Positions 24,601 to 46,720 of a DNA stretch of 64,000 nucleotides are shown here, piece after piece. The DNA comes from Otis tarda (taxonomy: Eukaryota > Chordata > Aves > Otidiformes > Otididae): NCBI GenBank assembly GCA_026413225.1, contig CM048552.1:58171001-58235000 (forward strand), written 5' to 3'. The notes under the pieces were generated by a model. The model saw nothing but the letters and a program-made list of their open reading frames with translations. It ran no database searches and had not been told where the DNA came from. The translations under genes were made by a program, and so were the position numbers. The stretch's first letter is position 1. Each line of letters opens with the position of its first letter.

Positions 24601-27600
24601 CTTGAGCTCCTGCCATGGAGCACAGAAATTCCTGCTCCCCTGCGGGCTTCCCAATGCGCCTTCTACAGTCTCTCCAAATTTGGTCACTCCCACACAGCCT
24701 ACAAGTGACAGCAGCCAACACTGGACCACCCAGGGCAACAGGGAGGAGGTTAACAAAGATGAAGCAGAAGCACAGATGATATGATGCAAGGGCGGATTGG
24801 GCAACAGAAACATACACTCCCATGGACAAGGGGAAAACACAAGATCTTCACGGCTGATGGTGGAACATGATCTCTGAACTGTGGCCCAGCCTAGGGTAGG
24901 AAATCCTCACGGCACGGTGCTCTGTGCGTGTACCCAGCCCAGGCTGGCACATGGGGGTCTGTCACTGGCCTCGCTGCACCCACAGCACGGTGGGTCCTCA
25001 GCTGAGGTATTTTCCTGCCGACAGAGGAGGGTTGACTCTGCCAAAGGCATTAACTGCCTCTGCCCAGCTGGCAGACCTGTCCCCATGCTCAGCTCTCAGT
25101 AAGAGTTCACCGGCAAGGAACGGAACGTGGTTTCAGGGCCCCGGATTATTCAGAGTAAAATACTGAGAATCCCTCTCCTCCTGTGAGCCATCTGAGATTT
25201 AATCTTCTTAGGACTGGACGAGTGGCTGTTTTCCTTCTGCATTTCACAGCCCTTTTCCTACCCACACTGCTTTTAGCAGAGGGCTGGTTGCCTGAGACAG
25301 TGAAGAATAACAACAACAAATCAACAAAATCCAGTTTCCCTTTCTCCTTCTGCTCTTCCCAGCTTCCCAGGCCACAGGGAGCCCTAACAAGTGGATGCCA
25401 AATGAGAATCAGGTCTTTCTAGGGGAAATGGTTATGAACTCCAGATCTGGATGGTCTTACAGACTCTCACAGTAGTTCAGTTCACCTTTGGGTCAGCAAA
25501 GAGAGTCCGTTCAACAGGCACAGGAACACCCTCAGGCTGGCTATTCCTCTTCCTCACTATAATTAGGAGAAGGCACCTACCTCATGGAGAAAAATCACGT
25601 CTGGTTCAGCTCACAAAGCGGAATGAAGCAGACTGTGACCCCTGAAAGTTACTCACGCATCTTATGGCTCAAAGGCAAGGCATGGATTATTGTGGCACTA
25701 GGAAGAGGATCCATGTTTTTGAACAAATCACCTGCTGTTTTTAGCCCAGACACTGTGGCATAAAAGTACACCAAATGAAATAACAGATAAAACACAGACG
25801 TGGAAACCAAGACAACCAAGAACTGATGGACTTCAAATGACTGAAATAACCCCAACAGATCAATACCAGACCAGGCAACACAGAAAAACCCGCAGTCTCA
25901 AATAGTTCTCTGTCAGATTGAGAGCAGAAGATACTTCCATTTCAGAAGTGATGGAGTCACTCACATACCAGGTATAAAATCTAAACACCAGACACTTGGC
26001 ATTGTGCAGCTACCTGACAAAGGCATTAAGTTAGCTGGACTCGCTTGAAGCACAGTCTTTTTATATTTTCAAAACACCAAGTTCCGTGCAAGTATTCAGG
26101 CTGCCATGGCAACGTGGTACATTTGTTCCCGAGTGTCATTTCCCATCACAATTGGGTGGGTTTTTTTTCAGAACTTTGCCCGACTTCAAAACTTTGGTTG
26201 CTGAGGCAACATCTCCCTTTGAAGGGAAGCGATTGGCTGTGCCCATCTGTGCCGAGGCAAGGGCTCTTCTTTGAAGACCGGCATGCTAGGGCAAGGGAGG
26301 AGGTGTTAGAGAGGCTAAAAAGATACCCAGGGAAGCAGCGGGAGAGGAAGGAGCTGTGCTGAGAAGTGGCTGCGGAGGGGCAACACACACCTTCGCAGGA
26401 GGCAGGTGGGACGAGTTCCGAGTAGGAGGCTCCAGGCTTAGCACTGGTGAGCTAATGTGCCACATTACATCACTGGGGATATTAAATGCGGTCTCAGTGA
26501 AAAAGTGCTTTGCCTTCGATGTATCCAGTGAGGAACTTGTGGAGATGCATAGTCCTCGCAAAACCTCTACAAGAAAGGAATTTATCACTGGACCTGTTTA
26601 ACACAAGAAGTGACCGAGGCAGAGAGGACGTGAATGAACTACTGAAGGTCACACAGTAAATTAGCAGCTGATATAGAATAAGTCCCTGAAGGTGTTGTGT
26701 TTCATTCATAAGATCATCATTCCTCTGATATTTAACTTACGCTTAAACAGAAACCCATTTAGCTTCTGCAGAGAAGCACTGCAATCACTTTTTCCCTCGC
26801 TAACATATGACAGTCCTCACCTCTGCTATTTGTCAATGTATTTGGCTGAAACACGCTGGCGCAGGGACTTCTTTCTTTCCAGACAGCAAAGTCCAGATCC
26901 TTTTCCTGAAATCTCACTGCAGTCAATGTGATCGCCACCAACAATCATAACAGCTCTTTAATTGGGGTTGTTTCCACCTTCTTTTTGACGGGAAGCACGG
27001 AAGGGGCACAGCACCACCATGGTTTGGCTGCCTACGGGCTCTAGCCAACTTGCAAACGCAGCGAGCGGCTTCATGAGGCAGTGGCATGCTGCACCCGGCG
27101 CAAAGAGCAAACGGGTTGCGGGGGAGGCCCAGAGGGGTTGGCCAGGTGAGCGCCAAGCAGAAGCTGGTGGCTCTAAGGAAATTCAGAGGATAAGGCCACG
27201 CACGGGCCGCAGGAACAGGCATAGGGTGAGGAGTGCAAAACAGGACGTGGCAAGGGATGGCAACAGGATGATAGCATGGAGGGGAGCATGGCGCGCTGCT
27301 GCTGCCAATGCAGGGACTGAGAGTGAAACCTGGGAAATCAGTACTGGGAAGCCTATCCTGCCACAGATCAGTATGAATGGCATGAGCGGGAAAATTAGCT
27401 GTCATTTCATTAAAGTTGCTGAGGAGACATAATTGAAGCAGCAGAAAATATAAATCAGCCAAGCAAAACTCTTCAAAGGGGATTTATTTGCTGTGTCACT
27501 GGCCTTTTGTAGAGCAGAGGTGTTCCACACAGCCCATGAGGAAAGGAAGACTTGAGATGGAAGAAAGATGGGAAAACAAAAAAGAGCTAACAACAGAAGG

Positions 27601-30600
27601 AGGGGGACATTACGGAGGTGAAAAGTCATGGCACGTGTTTCTCTGCCTCTGGAAGAGCAGGGGAAAGGTCAGGAGGATTAAAAAATACTATGGATGTGGC
27701 ATCTGTAGGATGAAGGAAATCCCCACGAGCAGAGCCTGGGATTGAAGAAGCTGTATTTCATCCATTCTTCTTTGCTGTTAACTCTTGTGCACCTTGGGCT
27801 GAGACATGCTGTTTTCCTGTGCCCCAACTCCCTGCCCTGCAGGAGGAATGACCGGACATCTCTACCACCAACGGGTTTGAAAGGATAGATAGGTTACTGA
27901 TTGCAAGATGCCAAATTACCACTGGGACTAGGAACAAGTTTAGGACTGAGGAGTGAGATTGCACAGGCGTGCTTTACACAAGATCTCCCCTCCTGCCTCC
28001 CAGCAGCCCCCATTAGCCTTGCATTTCCCTTGCCTCCACCAGCACCCATCGGTCTTTTCAGACGCACTGTCTGGGTAGCCCTCAAACGCACTGACAGGCC
28101 TTAGTTCTACTGTCACCTTCACATGAGGGAGCCCACAAAAGTGGCCAGAAAAATCAGAGAAGCTGGCTCATTTAGAGCAATTTGGGCTATACAGATGTCA
28201 CCTACCTCTTGCTACTCACTGTGGGACCCAGAACAGAACCATTTACATCCTTTCTTATGTAATGAGCAGGTGGTTTACATGCTTAAAACACATCACCACT
28301 TCAACAGAGGTTCTCCAAAGCCCTTGGCTATTGCACTGCCTGCAAGCCAGCATCTTTCCCAGCCTGGAGATGCGCACAGTATGTGCTGCTGAAAAGCAAA
28401 GCCAATGAGTAGATACAGGGCTGTCATCTGCTATGACTTGACCAGAGAGCACGGCTGATTCATTAGGCTAGCTCACCTTGTCTCCACTTTGCAGCCTGTG
28501 TCTCAGTGCCCCAGTTCCAGACTGACGGTGTCTCTGACACCCATGTACGTGTCTCTGGATATTAGGCTTTGATTTCCTTCCATTTCAGCAATTCATAGCT
28601 GACTGCATGAGCAGAGTCAGATACAAACCCACTGCCTGGATCACCACCTGCCTGTTCCAAATCTGGGTCACTGTGGCATTTAAAAACACGAACAGCCAAC
28701 ACAGCCCTGCCAGGCAGAAAGCGAAGAAGGAAAGCAAACAAGAGAAGTGCTCTTGATGCCAAAAGAGAAACACACAGACAGAGGAGGCAGCAGGCTTTGT
28801 CTTTCTCCTGCATTTAATTGTCTTTGATGCTTCCTTCCCAAGGGTGTTTAATTTTAACTGCCTCTTCCATGTTGATGGAGGAGACCAAAAATGGCCTATG
28901 GTGGTTGCATGCCTGGCAGGGAACCCCCCCAGAGGCCACATCCTCTGCATCCTGGGACACTTTCTTCTGTCCAAGTGACCGCAGAAGCGGAGTGGCTCCC
29001 ATGGAGATAATATTTCTCTGGTGATTTCCAGGGATTGCCCACATCCCCAGACTTCCCTTGCCTGAGCATTGACTACAGGGAGCTTTCCTCACCCGTCTTG
29101 GATGTCTCACAGCTTTGGCAACTCCACTTCATGTCTAGCAGTGCTTGCTGAGGTTAAGAGATCCCAAGGCAGTGCATAACCTCTGCTTGATGCAGAACAC
29201 CCCTGGGGCACAGATGAACCAGGTGGAGAAGGTGAAGAAGGCCCTATAGCTCCTGATATACTCCAGCACAAGGCAGAGGTTGAAGAAGCCCTCAGGACCT
29301 CTTTCCTGCCTGCCGACCCCAGTGTCGGAGGAGAAAATCCTCTCATGCTTGAGCATCTGAGAGCTGCCTGGGAGTCTCCTACTCCCAAAGGCAGGACACT
29401 CAGCAGCTGCTGGTGGCCCAGGAAACAAACAAGCAACTTCTGCAAAACGTATCTGGACATCAGCCATATTAACCATGAGTGCTCTTCTCCCCTGTGGATA
29501 AAACAGCTGCCCATTGGAATAAACAGGAAACCATTTTATCCTCTGAGGAGCAAGAAAGGTGAAGAGGTCATGACTGTAAATTGTGTGTCTCTGGGTTTGG
29601 GGCAGGCAGCATGAGCTACAAACAAATGGGTCTTCTGTTTTTTCTCATAGAGCAGGGACTCAAATGCTGGGCTTCTCCTGAGCTGGTTCTCTGACCTAAT
29701 GTTACCCTTTTTTTTGCAGTGCAAGAGACAAAAGAGCAGAAATCCTGGTTTCTCCACTGAGATTTCGGAAAGCAGTCAAATAGCACGGCATGAGGAGGCA
29801 CTGAGGCAATACGCCTGCCAGATCACGTGAAATACGCATGTGGACCTGTCTTGTCTGATTCTGCATGACTACATGTGGCCATTTGTGCAGTCCCAGCCAT
29901 GAATACATGTGCTTCTGCACTTTGCCTCCCTACCAGTTGGTGATGCTCATCAGGGAAAACTTTGAGCCCCTTTGGCATCAACTTTTATTAGCCACTTTAG
30001 AGTCCTTACTTTTTCACCCGCTTGGAAATCAAACCAGTCTTACATCAAATGAAGGCACCCAGCAAGACTTTGCTTTTGCCCATGGAGCGCTTTGATTGCT
30101 GGGCTCCTTGGCTGGACTTCTAGGGCCTGTGTCATGCAGGAGGTCAGCTGAGGTGGCCCAAAAGCAGTCTTTTCACCTAAACACCTGAAGTTTCATTTCA
30201 ACTCAAGACTGGGGAAGATTCACTCTCTTTCCACGTGATGTATCTATTACTGTAAGTTCTATCTGCACCTGAATAGTGACGTTGGTGCAGTAGTGATGTT
30301 GCTGTAGAAACATGATATTTTAATTGCCTGACTCAGGAGAAGCCAGGTAAATCAGACACTGTAGTTCCCCCATTGCAGCAACTCTGCTGCCAAAAGATCT
30401 GGACTGAGCATCAGGTATGTAGGGGCCCTGGCACTGACCAGTTCGTAAGCACTGTGTGGTGCTGGGAAAGGTGTTCCCCTCTTTGTGTCCTTTGTTTCTA
30501 CCCAGCCCAGGCCCTCACCCTTCATCCCTTCATCTGCTGGACCCACAGAGATGGTGAATCTCCCAGGCTGGTGATGGTCTCTGGACTCCTGGTCGGAACA

Positions 30601-33600
30601 CCAAACACCTCCTCATTACAAAGCACAAATAGAAGATAACTTATAATGTTGAATGCACACCTTATTCTGGTGCAAGGGTCTTGGATGGTAATATTACTTG
30701 TATGCTAGATGATCTGTCAACTAGCACTCTAAAAATCTTACACGTATTTTGAGCAGCGTGTGTCTAACTCCATGGCCTTAGTGATACACTGAAGTTCATC
30801 TTTATGATCAATTCTGATAGAGTCCACAAAGTACCAGGTGCAAATTGAGACCTGAGAGATTCCATCACCTGAAGGATTTCCAGAAAGGAAAGATGTCTAC
30901 GTATCTATTTATAGATGCCTATTTATACTGCAGAGGTGCTGGATGCTGATGAGCGCACAGCATGTGGCCAGCTGTGGATAGACCTGCTTTCCACTCAGCA
31001 AGCATTTCACGGGTACTCTGATCAAGACAGGCAGGATTATGCTCCTGCTTTCATTCTGAGGGTCCAAAATTATGTGGTGCAAAAGGCATACAAATCACTG
31101 TTGCCTGACTTTTCTGGCCAGAGGTCTGTGTGCTTTCTGGACACATTACCCACAAAGGAGTCTGAGAAAAGTAGAAAAAAAAAAAAAGTACTAGAAGCAA
31201 AAAGAGGCAGCAAGATGAGACAAAGATCTAGAACAAGGAGCAGCTTGGCCAGATGAGAGCTGAAGGGCAGCGAGGAGAGGAATGGCTAAGAAGCAGCAGA
31301 TGGTCCAGGGGACATTCTCTAATGTGCATCCCTTGGTGTCCCGTTCCTACCAGACAGCCCTGCGAACTGATCCAGCTTGTTATACCCTGGTATCCTGCCT
31401 GCCTGTGAAGCCAGCAGGCCTGAAAGCAGAAGTGGGATGCTTGTGCTGGGTGCTCTGCGAGGTGGCCAGGAAGGGGACTAGGAGGGAATGACCATGCAGA
31501 GAAGAAGAGAGACAAGGTATGAGGCATGCAGTGGAATGGAGGAGGAAAAATGGGCTGGCGGGCATTGCTGGGAGAGACCTGGAGCAGAGGTGTGCGTGAA
31601 GGAGCAAAGGATGTTACAAAGGAATAGGCAAAATGGGACGAAGAGCAGTAGTGGGTATTTGTACATCACAGCTGTAGGAGAATGAGTGGTTTGGGATTTT
31701 GAAGGAACCTAGCCCAGAATTAGGGGATACAGGCTGTTAGTCAAACCTTCTAAAGGACTTGAAACTCAGCATGAGACACATGCCCCAGCAGACCACGTCA
31801 TGGGCACCCAGAGCCATGGCATGTGAGCCGTTCCACAGGGTGATGCCACGGCAGCATGGCATTGCTGCACCGCACTCTCCCTCCCAGACTTCCTTTGTCT
31901 GAGGTCTGTGCTTGGTGGACCAGCTGAGGTAATTTCTCACATTGCCCATATCGGCATATTCTGTTTGCCGGTGTTTATGTCACGTCCTTGAGCAATAGCC
32001 CTCAGGACACAGCAGTTCGGCTTTGTTTTATTTTATGGAGGAAGTGACACTCACAAAACGCTCAGAGGTTATGTTGCTGCATTGCAACAGCTCCCATCCG
32101 ACACGGAGATGGAAGAGATCCGAGCGGTGCAGATTCGATGACTCAGCTTTGCTGGATTTTACAGTAGTGGAGCTCCACTGACATTTCCATGGATATATTC
32201 CGATGAGCTTTGTGTAAGACAAAAGGGAATCAAACGTAGTGAAGTTGCCCCAAAGACAGCCATCCAAAGCAAGCTTTCACCAAAGCTGCCCAACTGTTAA
32301 ATTCACTCAACTGTACTTCCCAGGGAGACAAGCCAAGGGTGGGAAATGGGCTTCCCGTGCCAGTGATACAGTACTGAGTTAAGGAAGGGACAAGGTCGGC
32401 TCTGTAGGCTAGGTAAGGGAACACTGCGCTGCTCAGATGTGAAGTGGCTATATCTGCCTGGTTTTACACTCTCTTTTCACCTTGTATTTGAAGAACAGTA
32501 TTTTTGGTCTTCTAAGAACACCCATACAGTCACTCTGTCCCAAGTCTCAGCATGCCAAAACCTCAGGCATGACCAAGAAGGTCACCTTCTCCAGGAGGAT
32601 GACCACTCCTTTTTCAAGTAGCTATCATTTGAGGAAAAATCTGGTCATCTTCCCCAGGAGGACCACCAATCCCTTATCAAGTAGATACCACCAAGTATTA
32701 CCACTCTACCCCGCTGAGAACTGCTTTTCCTCCCAACATTTCCATCTGCAGTGCGATGATCTAAACAAGCCGTTACTAATCAATGACTTTGAGTTCCAAG
32801 ATAATGCCAGTTGTGCACATCCCATCTCTTGTGACAGAGCTGCATACATTACTTGCTAAACAATGATGTTTCAAGCCGTACGTACACTTACATAACCTCG
32901 TACCATATAATCAACACATTTCATAGCACGAAGAGATCAATCATTTTGATCCCCGTCACAGAAGTATACCTCTGCTCCCTATCGTGTCATGAAACAACAA
33001 CAACAAAAAAAAAACCTGACAAAAAGAATTTCCAACCTGTCGACACCCAACATAGCTTGATGTTCCTTGAGATGTTGGCTCTTTTAAAACCCGTGAGCAC
33101 CACAAGACCACCACTGGCAGCCAGCGGCTGAAACCCAGCCATGTGCTACTGCTCCAGCCCAGAGAAAAGACCACGGGGAAAGGCTGGGGTGGTCTGCAGG
33201 TGGAGGGAAGGAAGGAAGGAAGCAGGAAAACAAGAAAGGTCGTCGAAACAGAGCCCTTTGCACTGCGTTCCCCTCTCCAATCCCCTTCCCAGGACACTCT
33301 CTCCCCACCCAGCCCCTCCTCATTGCTGGGTGCTCTTTCCAAGCCTGGGAATGGCGGCTCACAGCCTCCTCCCACGGCAGCATTAACAGTAGGCTGTGGG
33401 TACCGCTCCCTTACTTGCCTTCCTGTTCGCTTTGCTCTTGCTGCAACTCTGGAAGAAGGACCATAGGTAGTGCCAGCATCTCCGATAGCGCTGCGTGGGC
33501 TATGGCCACCACACCACGCTGCTGCTTCAGGATCGCATTGACCCTGCTCTCATGGGCCACCTCCTGAGGCTGCAGTAGGATTGAGGTGCAGGAGCTTGTA

Positions 33601-35240
33601 AGGCGGGGCGCGATGCTTTCAGACACTGGCCGTTTTGGGAACGTCAGTATCCAGCTGAGGATCTGGCCATTATGCCCTTGTTCACTTATTACTCTTCCAT
33701 GGAGCTGATCCTCTCCAAGGCTGCATCTCTCTCTTATTCCAGCCCTGCCTCCCCAGCCAGGGAGCAATGTGGGGAGAGAGTATCTCTTTTTTTTAAAGGG
33801 AAAAGAAGGGTGCCTGCTTTTGCCCCAGCATTGCTTGCTCCAAGCAGCGCTACGAGGTGCTTGGCACCTGCGAAACTACAGGGCAATAAAATCACTGGGG
33901 CAAGCTTTCTGGAGACCTATCCCTGCCTATGCTATTGGGAGCCTTTGGGCCAGCCTCCTCTCCCCTCCAGCCCCTCACAAAAGGGGGACCCATCTGAAAA
34001 ATCAAAGAACAAAGAGCAGGAGGCTGTTTCTCCAACGTGCAGCCAGTCTCACCAGGGCCATTGCCACCCCGGCCCCTCCAGACAGACTCCTGATCCCATA
34101 ATCATCTCCAGCCATGTCAGTAGCGCACTGTACGCCTCTCAAGACACCCAGAGAGAAGCAAACATGGATACTGTTGAGCTCCCCATGGTTGCAGGGAAGC
34201 CCAGCCCTTGTATGACAGCTGTGACAGGCTGGGTGCACCCTGCATCCCACCCCCCCAGCCCCAAGGGATGCTTCGGTTTCCGCTCTCAGAGGAGGAAGCG
34301 CAGCCTGTAGCACGGCAGCCCAGCATCCTCAAGGCTCTGGTACCCTCTGCTGGCTTTTGCTAATGAAGCCTCTCCTGGGGCGTTTTTCAGCTTGAGGGAC
34401 ACCCACAGACACAACAGCAGCTTCTCCAGCATCGATGCCCAAACCTGTGCCATCCTCAGAGGGCAACAAGTCTCCTGCATCCGAGCTGGAGGGCAGTGAC
34501 CTACCCACACCTCACATCTTCAGGCAGACACTCAAGAGAATCAATACTACTTCACCAGAAACGCCAAAAACCTGCAGTTTGACAAGTGCAAGGTCTTCTG
34601 CAAACGCAGAAGGGCAAGTAGCTGCACAAGTGCACCCCAGGGCAGAGACCCCAGAAGACTCCTGGCAAGCAGGACAACCCCCCCCCCATGGCCGTTGGCA
34701 CACGAAGGAGGTGGCAGAGGCTACTTGAAGGAGGGCACAGAGCTCTTGGGCACCCCGCATCGGCATCCTCACAGAGGCAAGCACGGGGGCTCTGCCCATG
34801 CCTCCAGCAAGGTTTTCGTACAGCCCTTCCCACTGCAGGGTAAAGCCTTTGACTGCTGCAGCCCTTGGAGAAGGGAAGGAGGGACAAGCAGAGAGCAGCT
34901 CAAAGCAGGGAACAACAGGCAATTTCCTTCGCAGCCACTGGCAGAGGGGGAAGAGGGCAGCAGCCTGCTCGCAGTGACTGGGTAAGGTGCCTCCTGCACA
35001 GCTGAGCGCGACACGGCAGCCTGTGCCAACAGGATTTATGTCTTAATAGACAGATCGAACCCTGAGCAAGGAATTAGTTTCTGCCTTCAGGGCTGCTGGC
35101 ACTGCCTCAAGGCAAGTCCCCAAGGTGGGCACTGGGTAAAGACAGGGCAAGCAGGAGGGATGCCTTTCCAACCAAAATCCTGCACCGTCTCCAACAGGGG
35201 AAGAGGATACATCCCCTCTGTCCCTCCAGGCAGCCAAAGA
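21686..35240. other. Intergenic, downstream of MCM5; no gene recognised
   Basis: This 13.5-kb stretch has variable base composition, becoming G+C-richer toward MCM5. Overlapping open frames occur on both strands (for example near 26,923-27,462 and 33,411-34,310), as expected where stop codons are rare, and none has a recognised domain. A 63-bp tandem duplication lies at 32,573-32,692 and a short GGAA repeat near 33,206. RASD2, the next gene on the human map, was looked for as Ras-type GTPase motifs in the open frames and was not seen. Confidence 0.5.
32573..32692 (+). repeat. Imperfect 63-bp tandem duplication
   Basis: Two copies offset by 63 bp share GGTCA.CTTC.CCAGGAGGA, then CCAC or CCAA runs and a TCAAGTAG.TA.CA block. 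The first copy starts near 32,573 and the second near 32,636. The offset is a multiple of three, so a 125-codon + strand open frame (32,482-32,859) carries a 21-residue repeat. No family was recognised. Confidence 0.7.
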
Positions 35241-35262
35241 CCCTGGGCTACCAATATCAGTT

Positions 35263-35268
35263 TTTATT
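35263..35268 (-). terminator. MCM5: MCM5 poly(A) signal AATAAA
   Basis: The + strand has TTTATT, giving AATAAA on the minus strand, 183 bp past the MCM5 stop codon. It is the first canonical hexamer downstream of the stop, so the 3' UTR is inferred to be about 200 nt. Confidence 0.75.
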
Positions 35269-35450
35269 TCAATACAAACTAAAAGCTTTTGGAGTTCAAA
35301 GAAATATTGAAGTGACACAGGGACAGAGGGAGGCCCTGGGCTGTCCAGGCCCCCAGGAAAAAGCTTCTTCCAGGAGCAGGCCCCACGCTGCCTGCACGTA
35401 GGCAGGTGTCCGGCAGCAGCAGCTCCCTCACCACGCGTGGGACAGGGGTG

Positions 35451-45096
<9,646 letters not shown>

Positions 45097-45122
45097 GGCG
45101 ACTGATGCTCCCCTGAGGGGCT

Positions 45123-45142
45123 GGGGGGGGGGGGGGGGGGGG
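45123..45142 (+). repeat. G homopolymer (20 bases) upstream of the MCM5 start
   Basis: Twenty consecutive G on the + strand, hence a C-run in the MCM5 5' leader or just upstream of it, 27 bp from the ATG. Its length may be unreliable in assembly. Confidence 0.9.
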
Positions 45143-45420
45143 CAAGAGTGCGCAGTCAGCCCCAACTACCTCCTCACCTCCTCCCCCCTCCACAAAATGC
45201 CCCACCGGATCCTGCCCCCCGCCGCCGCCGGCTGCATTGCACCCCACGCACTGCCCCTGTCCTCCTCCCGCACCCCCAATACCCGACAGGGGCCCTCCTC
45301 GCCCCTCCCGCACCTCGCTGCCCGCGGGAAGCCGCCACCAACTTTTTCGCGGCCAAAGCGGCGCGCGGCGGAAACCGAACTGCTGCAGGGGGGCGCGCCG
45401 CTCCCGCCGCCGCGCACGCC

Positions 45421-45566
45421 GATTGGCCCGTCCGCAGAGCGCCACCGCGGATTGGATCCCGGCCTCTCTCCTGCCCCGCCCCAAGAGGAAGCGCGCGGCA
45501 TCGCCTCTGCCGGTGATTGGCCAGGGCGCTCCGCCCCCTGCTTGCCGGGCGCAGTTTGGCGCGAAA
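45421..45566 (-). promoter_or_regulatory. MCM5: MCM5 proximal promoter: three CCAAT boxes and an E2F palindrome
   Basis: GATTGG on the + strand (CCAATC on the gene strand) occurs at 45,421-45,426, 45,450-45,455 and 45,515-45,520. TTTGGCGCGAAA, a near-palindromic E2F site, lies at 45,555-45,566. These sit 325-470 bp upstream of the ATG. CCAAT (NF-Y) plus E2F is the usual arrangement of G1/S genes including the MCM family. There is no TATA box. The transcription start is not determinable here. A weaker E2F-like TTTTTCGCGG lies at 45,343-45,352. Confidence 0.75.
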
Positions 45567-45720
45567 TCTCGGAGAGGAGGGCGGGGGGAGGCGAAATGGC
45601 GGTCGGGCGGAACCATCGTGGCGGTGTGCGGCGGGGGGAAGTGGGTGAAACCATTGTGAGCGGCGGACGGGGGGACGGGAGGGTGGCGTTAGTTAGGCGG
45701 CGGGAAGGGTGCGGAGGGGT

Positions 45721-46170
45721 GGAGATGTTAATTAAATTAGCGAGAATGAAATAAATTACTGCTGTAGGGTCCTGGAGGGCAGTTGGAGTCTTGCTGCAGG
45801 GCTTGGGGGGGAGTGGCAGGGCCTGAGTGGAGCAGGGGTAGCCTGGCTTGGCTGGCTGTGGGGCAGCAGGCCCAGGGTAGGGGAGGAACCCATTGGATGT
45901 GGTGGGACATACTGGGGGGAGATGGCAGATGACCAGTCTGACTGGGGCCCCGCTGGGATGGCAGAGCAAGCAGGCTGCTGCTGCCTCAGGATATGTGTTC
46001 TCTGGGATGCTTTTCTCCTGACTAGTAGTGGTTTTGAGGTGGGGGGCGGGGGGAGCTGGTGGGTCATTGCATGAGCATTTTAGCTCTTCAAAAATGTGGT
46101 AGTGTGCATCCTAAATGCAAACAGAGCTGGGATGCGTAGTGTGTTGTAAGGAAACAGCAGCTGGAAAATG
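45721..46170. other. Spacer upstream of the MCM5 promoter; nothing recognised
   Basis: G-rich sequence between the CpG island and the CR1 copy at 46,171. No exon or regulatory motif could be supported. Confidence 0.6.
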
Positions 46171-46720
46171 AATCATAGAATCTTAAGGTTGGAAGAGACC
46201 TCCAAGATCATCAGGTCCAACCATCAACCCAGCACCACCATGCCTACTAAACCATGTCCTGAAGTGCCACGTCTACATGTTCTTTGAACGTCTCCAGGGA
46301 TGGTGACTCAACCACTTCCTTGGACAGCCTGTTCCAGTGTTTGACCACTCTTTCAGTAAAGAAGTGTTTCCTAATATCCGACCTAAACCTCCCTTGCTGC
46401 AATTTGAGGCCATTTCCTTTTGTTCTATCACTAGTTACTTGGAGAAGAGACCAACACCCACCTCGCTACAACCTCCTTTCAGGTAGTTGTAGAGAGCAAT
46501 GAGGTCTCCCCTCAGCCTCCTCTTCTCTAGACTAAACAGTCCCAGTTCCCTCAGCTGCTCCTCATAAGACTTGTGCTCCAGACCCCTCACCACCTTTGTT
46601 GCCCTTCTCTGGATGCGCTTCAGCAACTCAAAGTCCTTCTTGTACTGAGGGGCCCAAAACTGCACACAGTACTCGAGATGCGGCCTCGCCACTGCTGTGT
46701 ACAGGGGCACAATAAAGATC
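46171..46720 (-). mobile_element. CR1 retrotransposon 3' part, older-looking subfamily
   Basis: Reverse-strand CR1 of about 550 bp. The 3' end is GAATCATAGAATCTTAAGG followed by GGAAGAGACCTCCAAGATCA, which differs from the GGACCTTTAAAGGTCATC type elsewhere in the window. On the minus strand the reverse-transcriptase C-terminus is readable ([35 protein letters not shown]). It is 5'-truncated and inactive. Confidence 0.92.

Noticed and set aside
26923..27462. 179-codon minus-strand frame overlapping a 137-codon + strand frame
   Set aside because: Mutually overlapping frames of biased composition and no recognisable domain; regarded as chance.
33672..34310. 212-codon + strand frame
   Set aside because: Ser/Pro-rich composition typical of G+C-rich noncoding DNA, overlapped by an opposite-strand frame, and no domain or splice support.
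34329..34511. Minus-strand frame with acidic, protein-like stretch ending at TGA 34,329
   Set aside because: Only about 60 codons, no start, no convincing acceptor, and it lies in the same stop-poor region.
1..35000. RASD2 or myoglobin, expected beyond MCM5 by synteny
   Set aside because: No Ras G-box motifs or globin helices were found in any frame examined; the genes probably lie left of the window.
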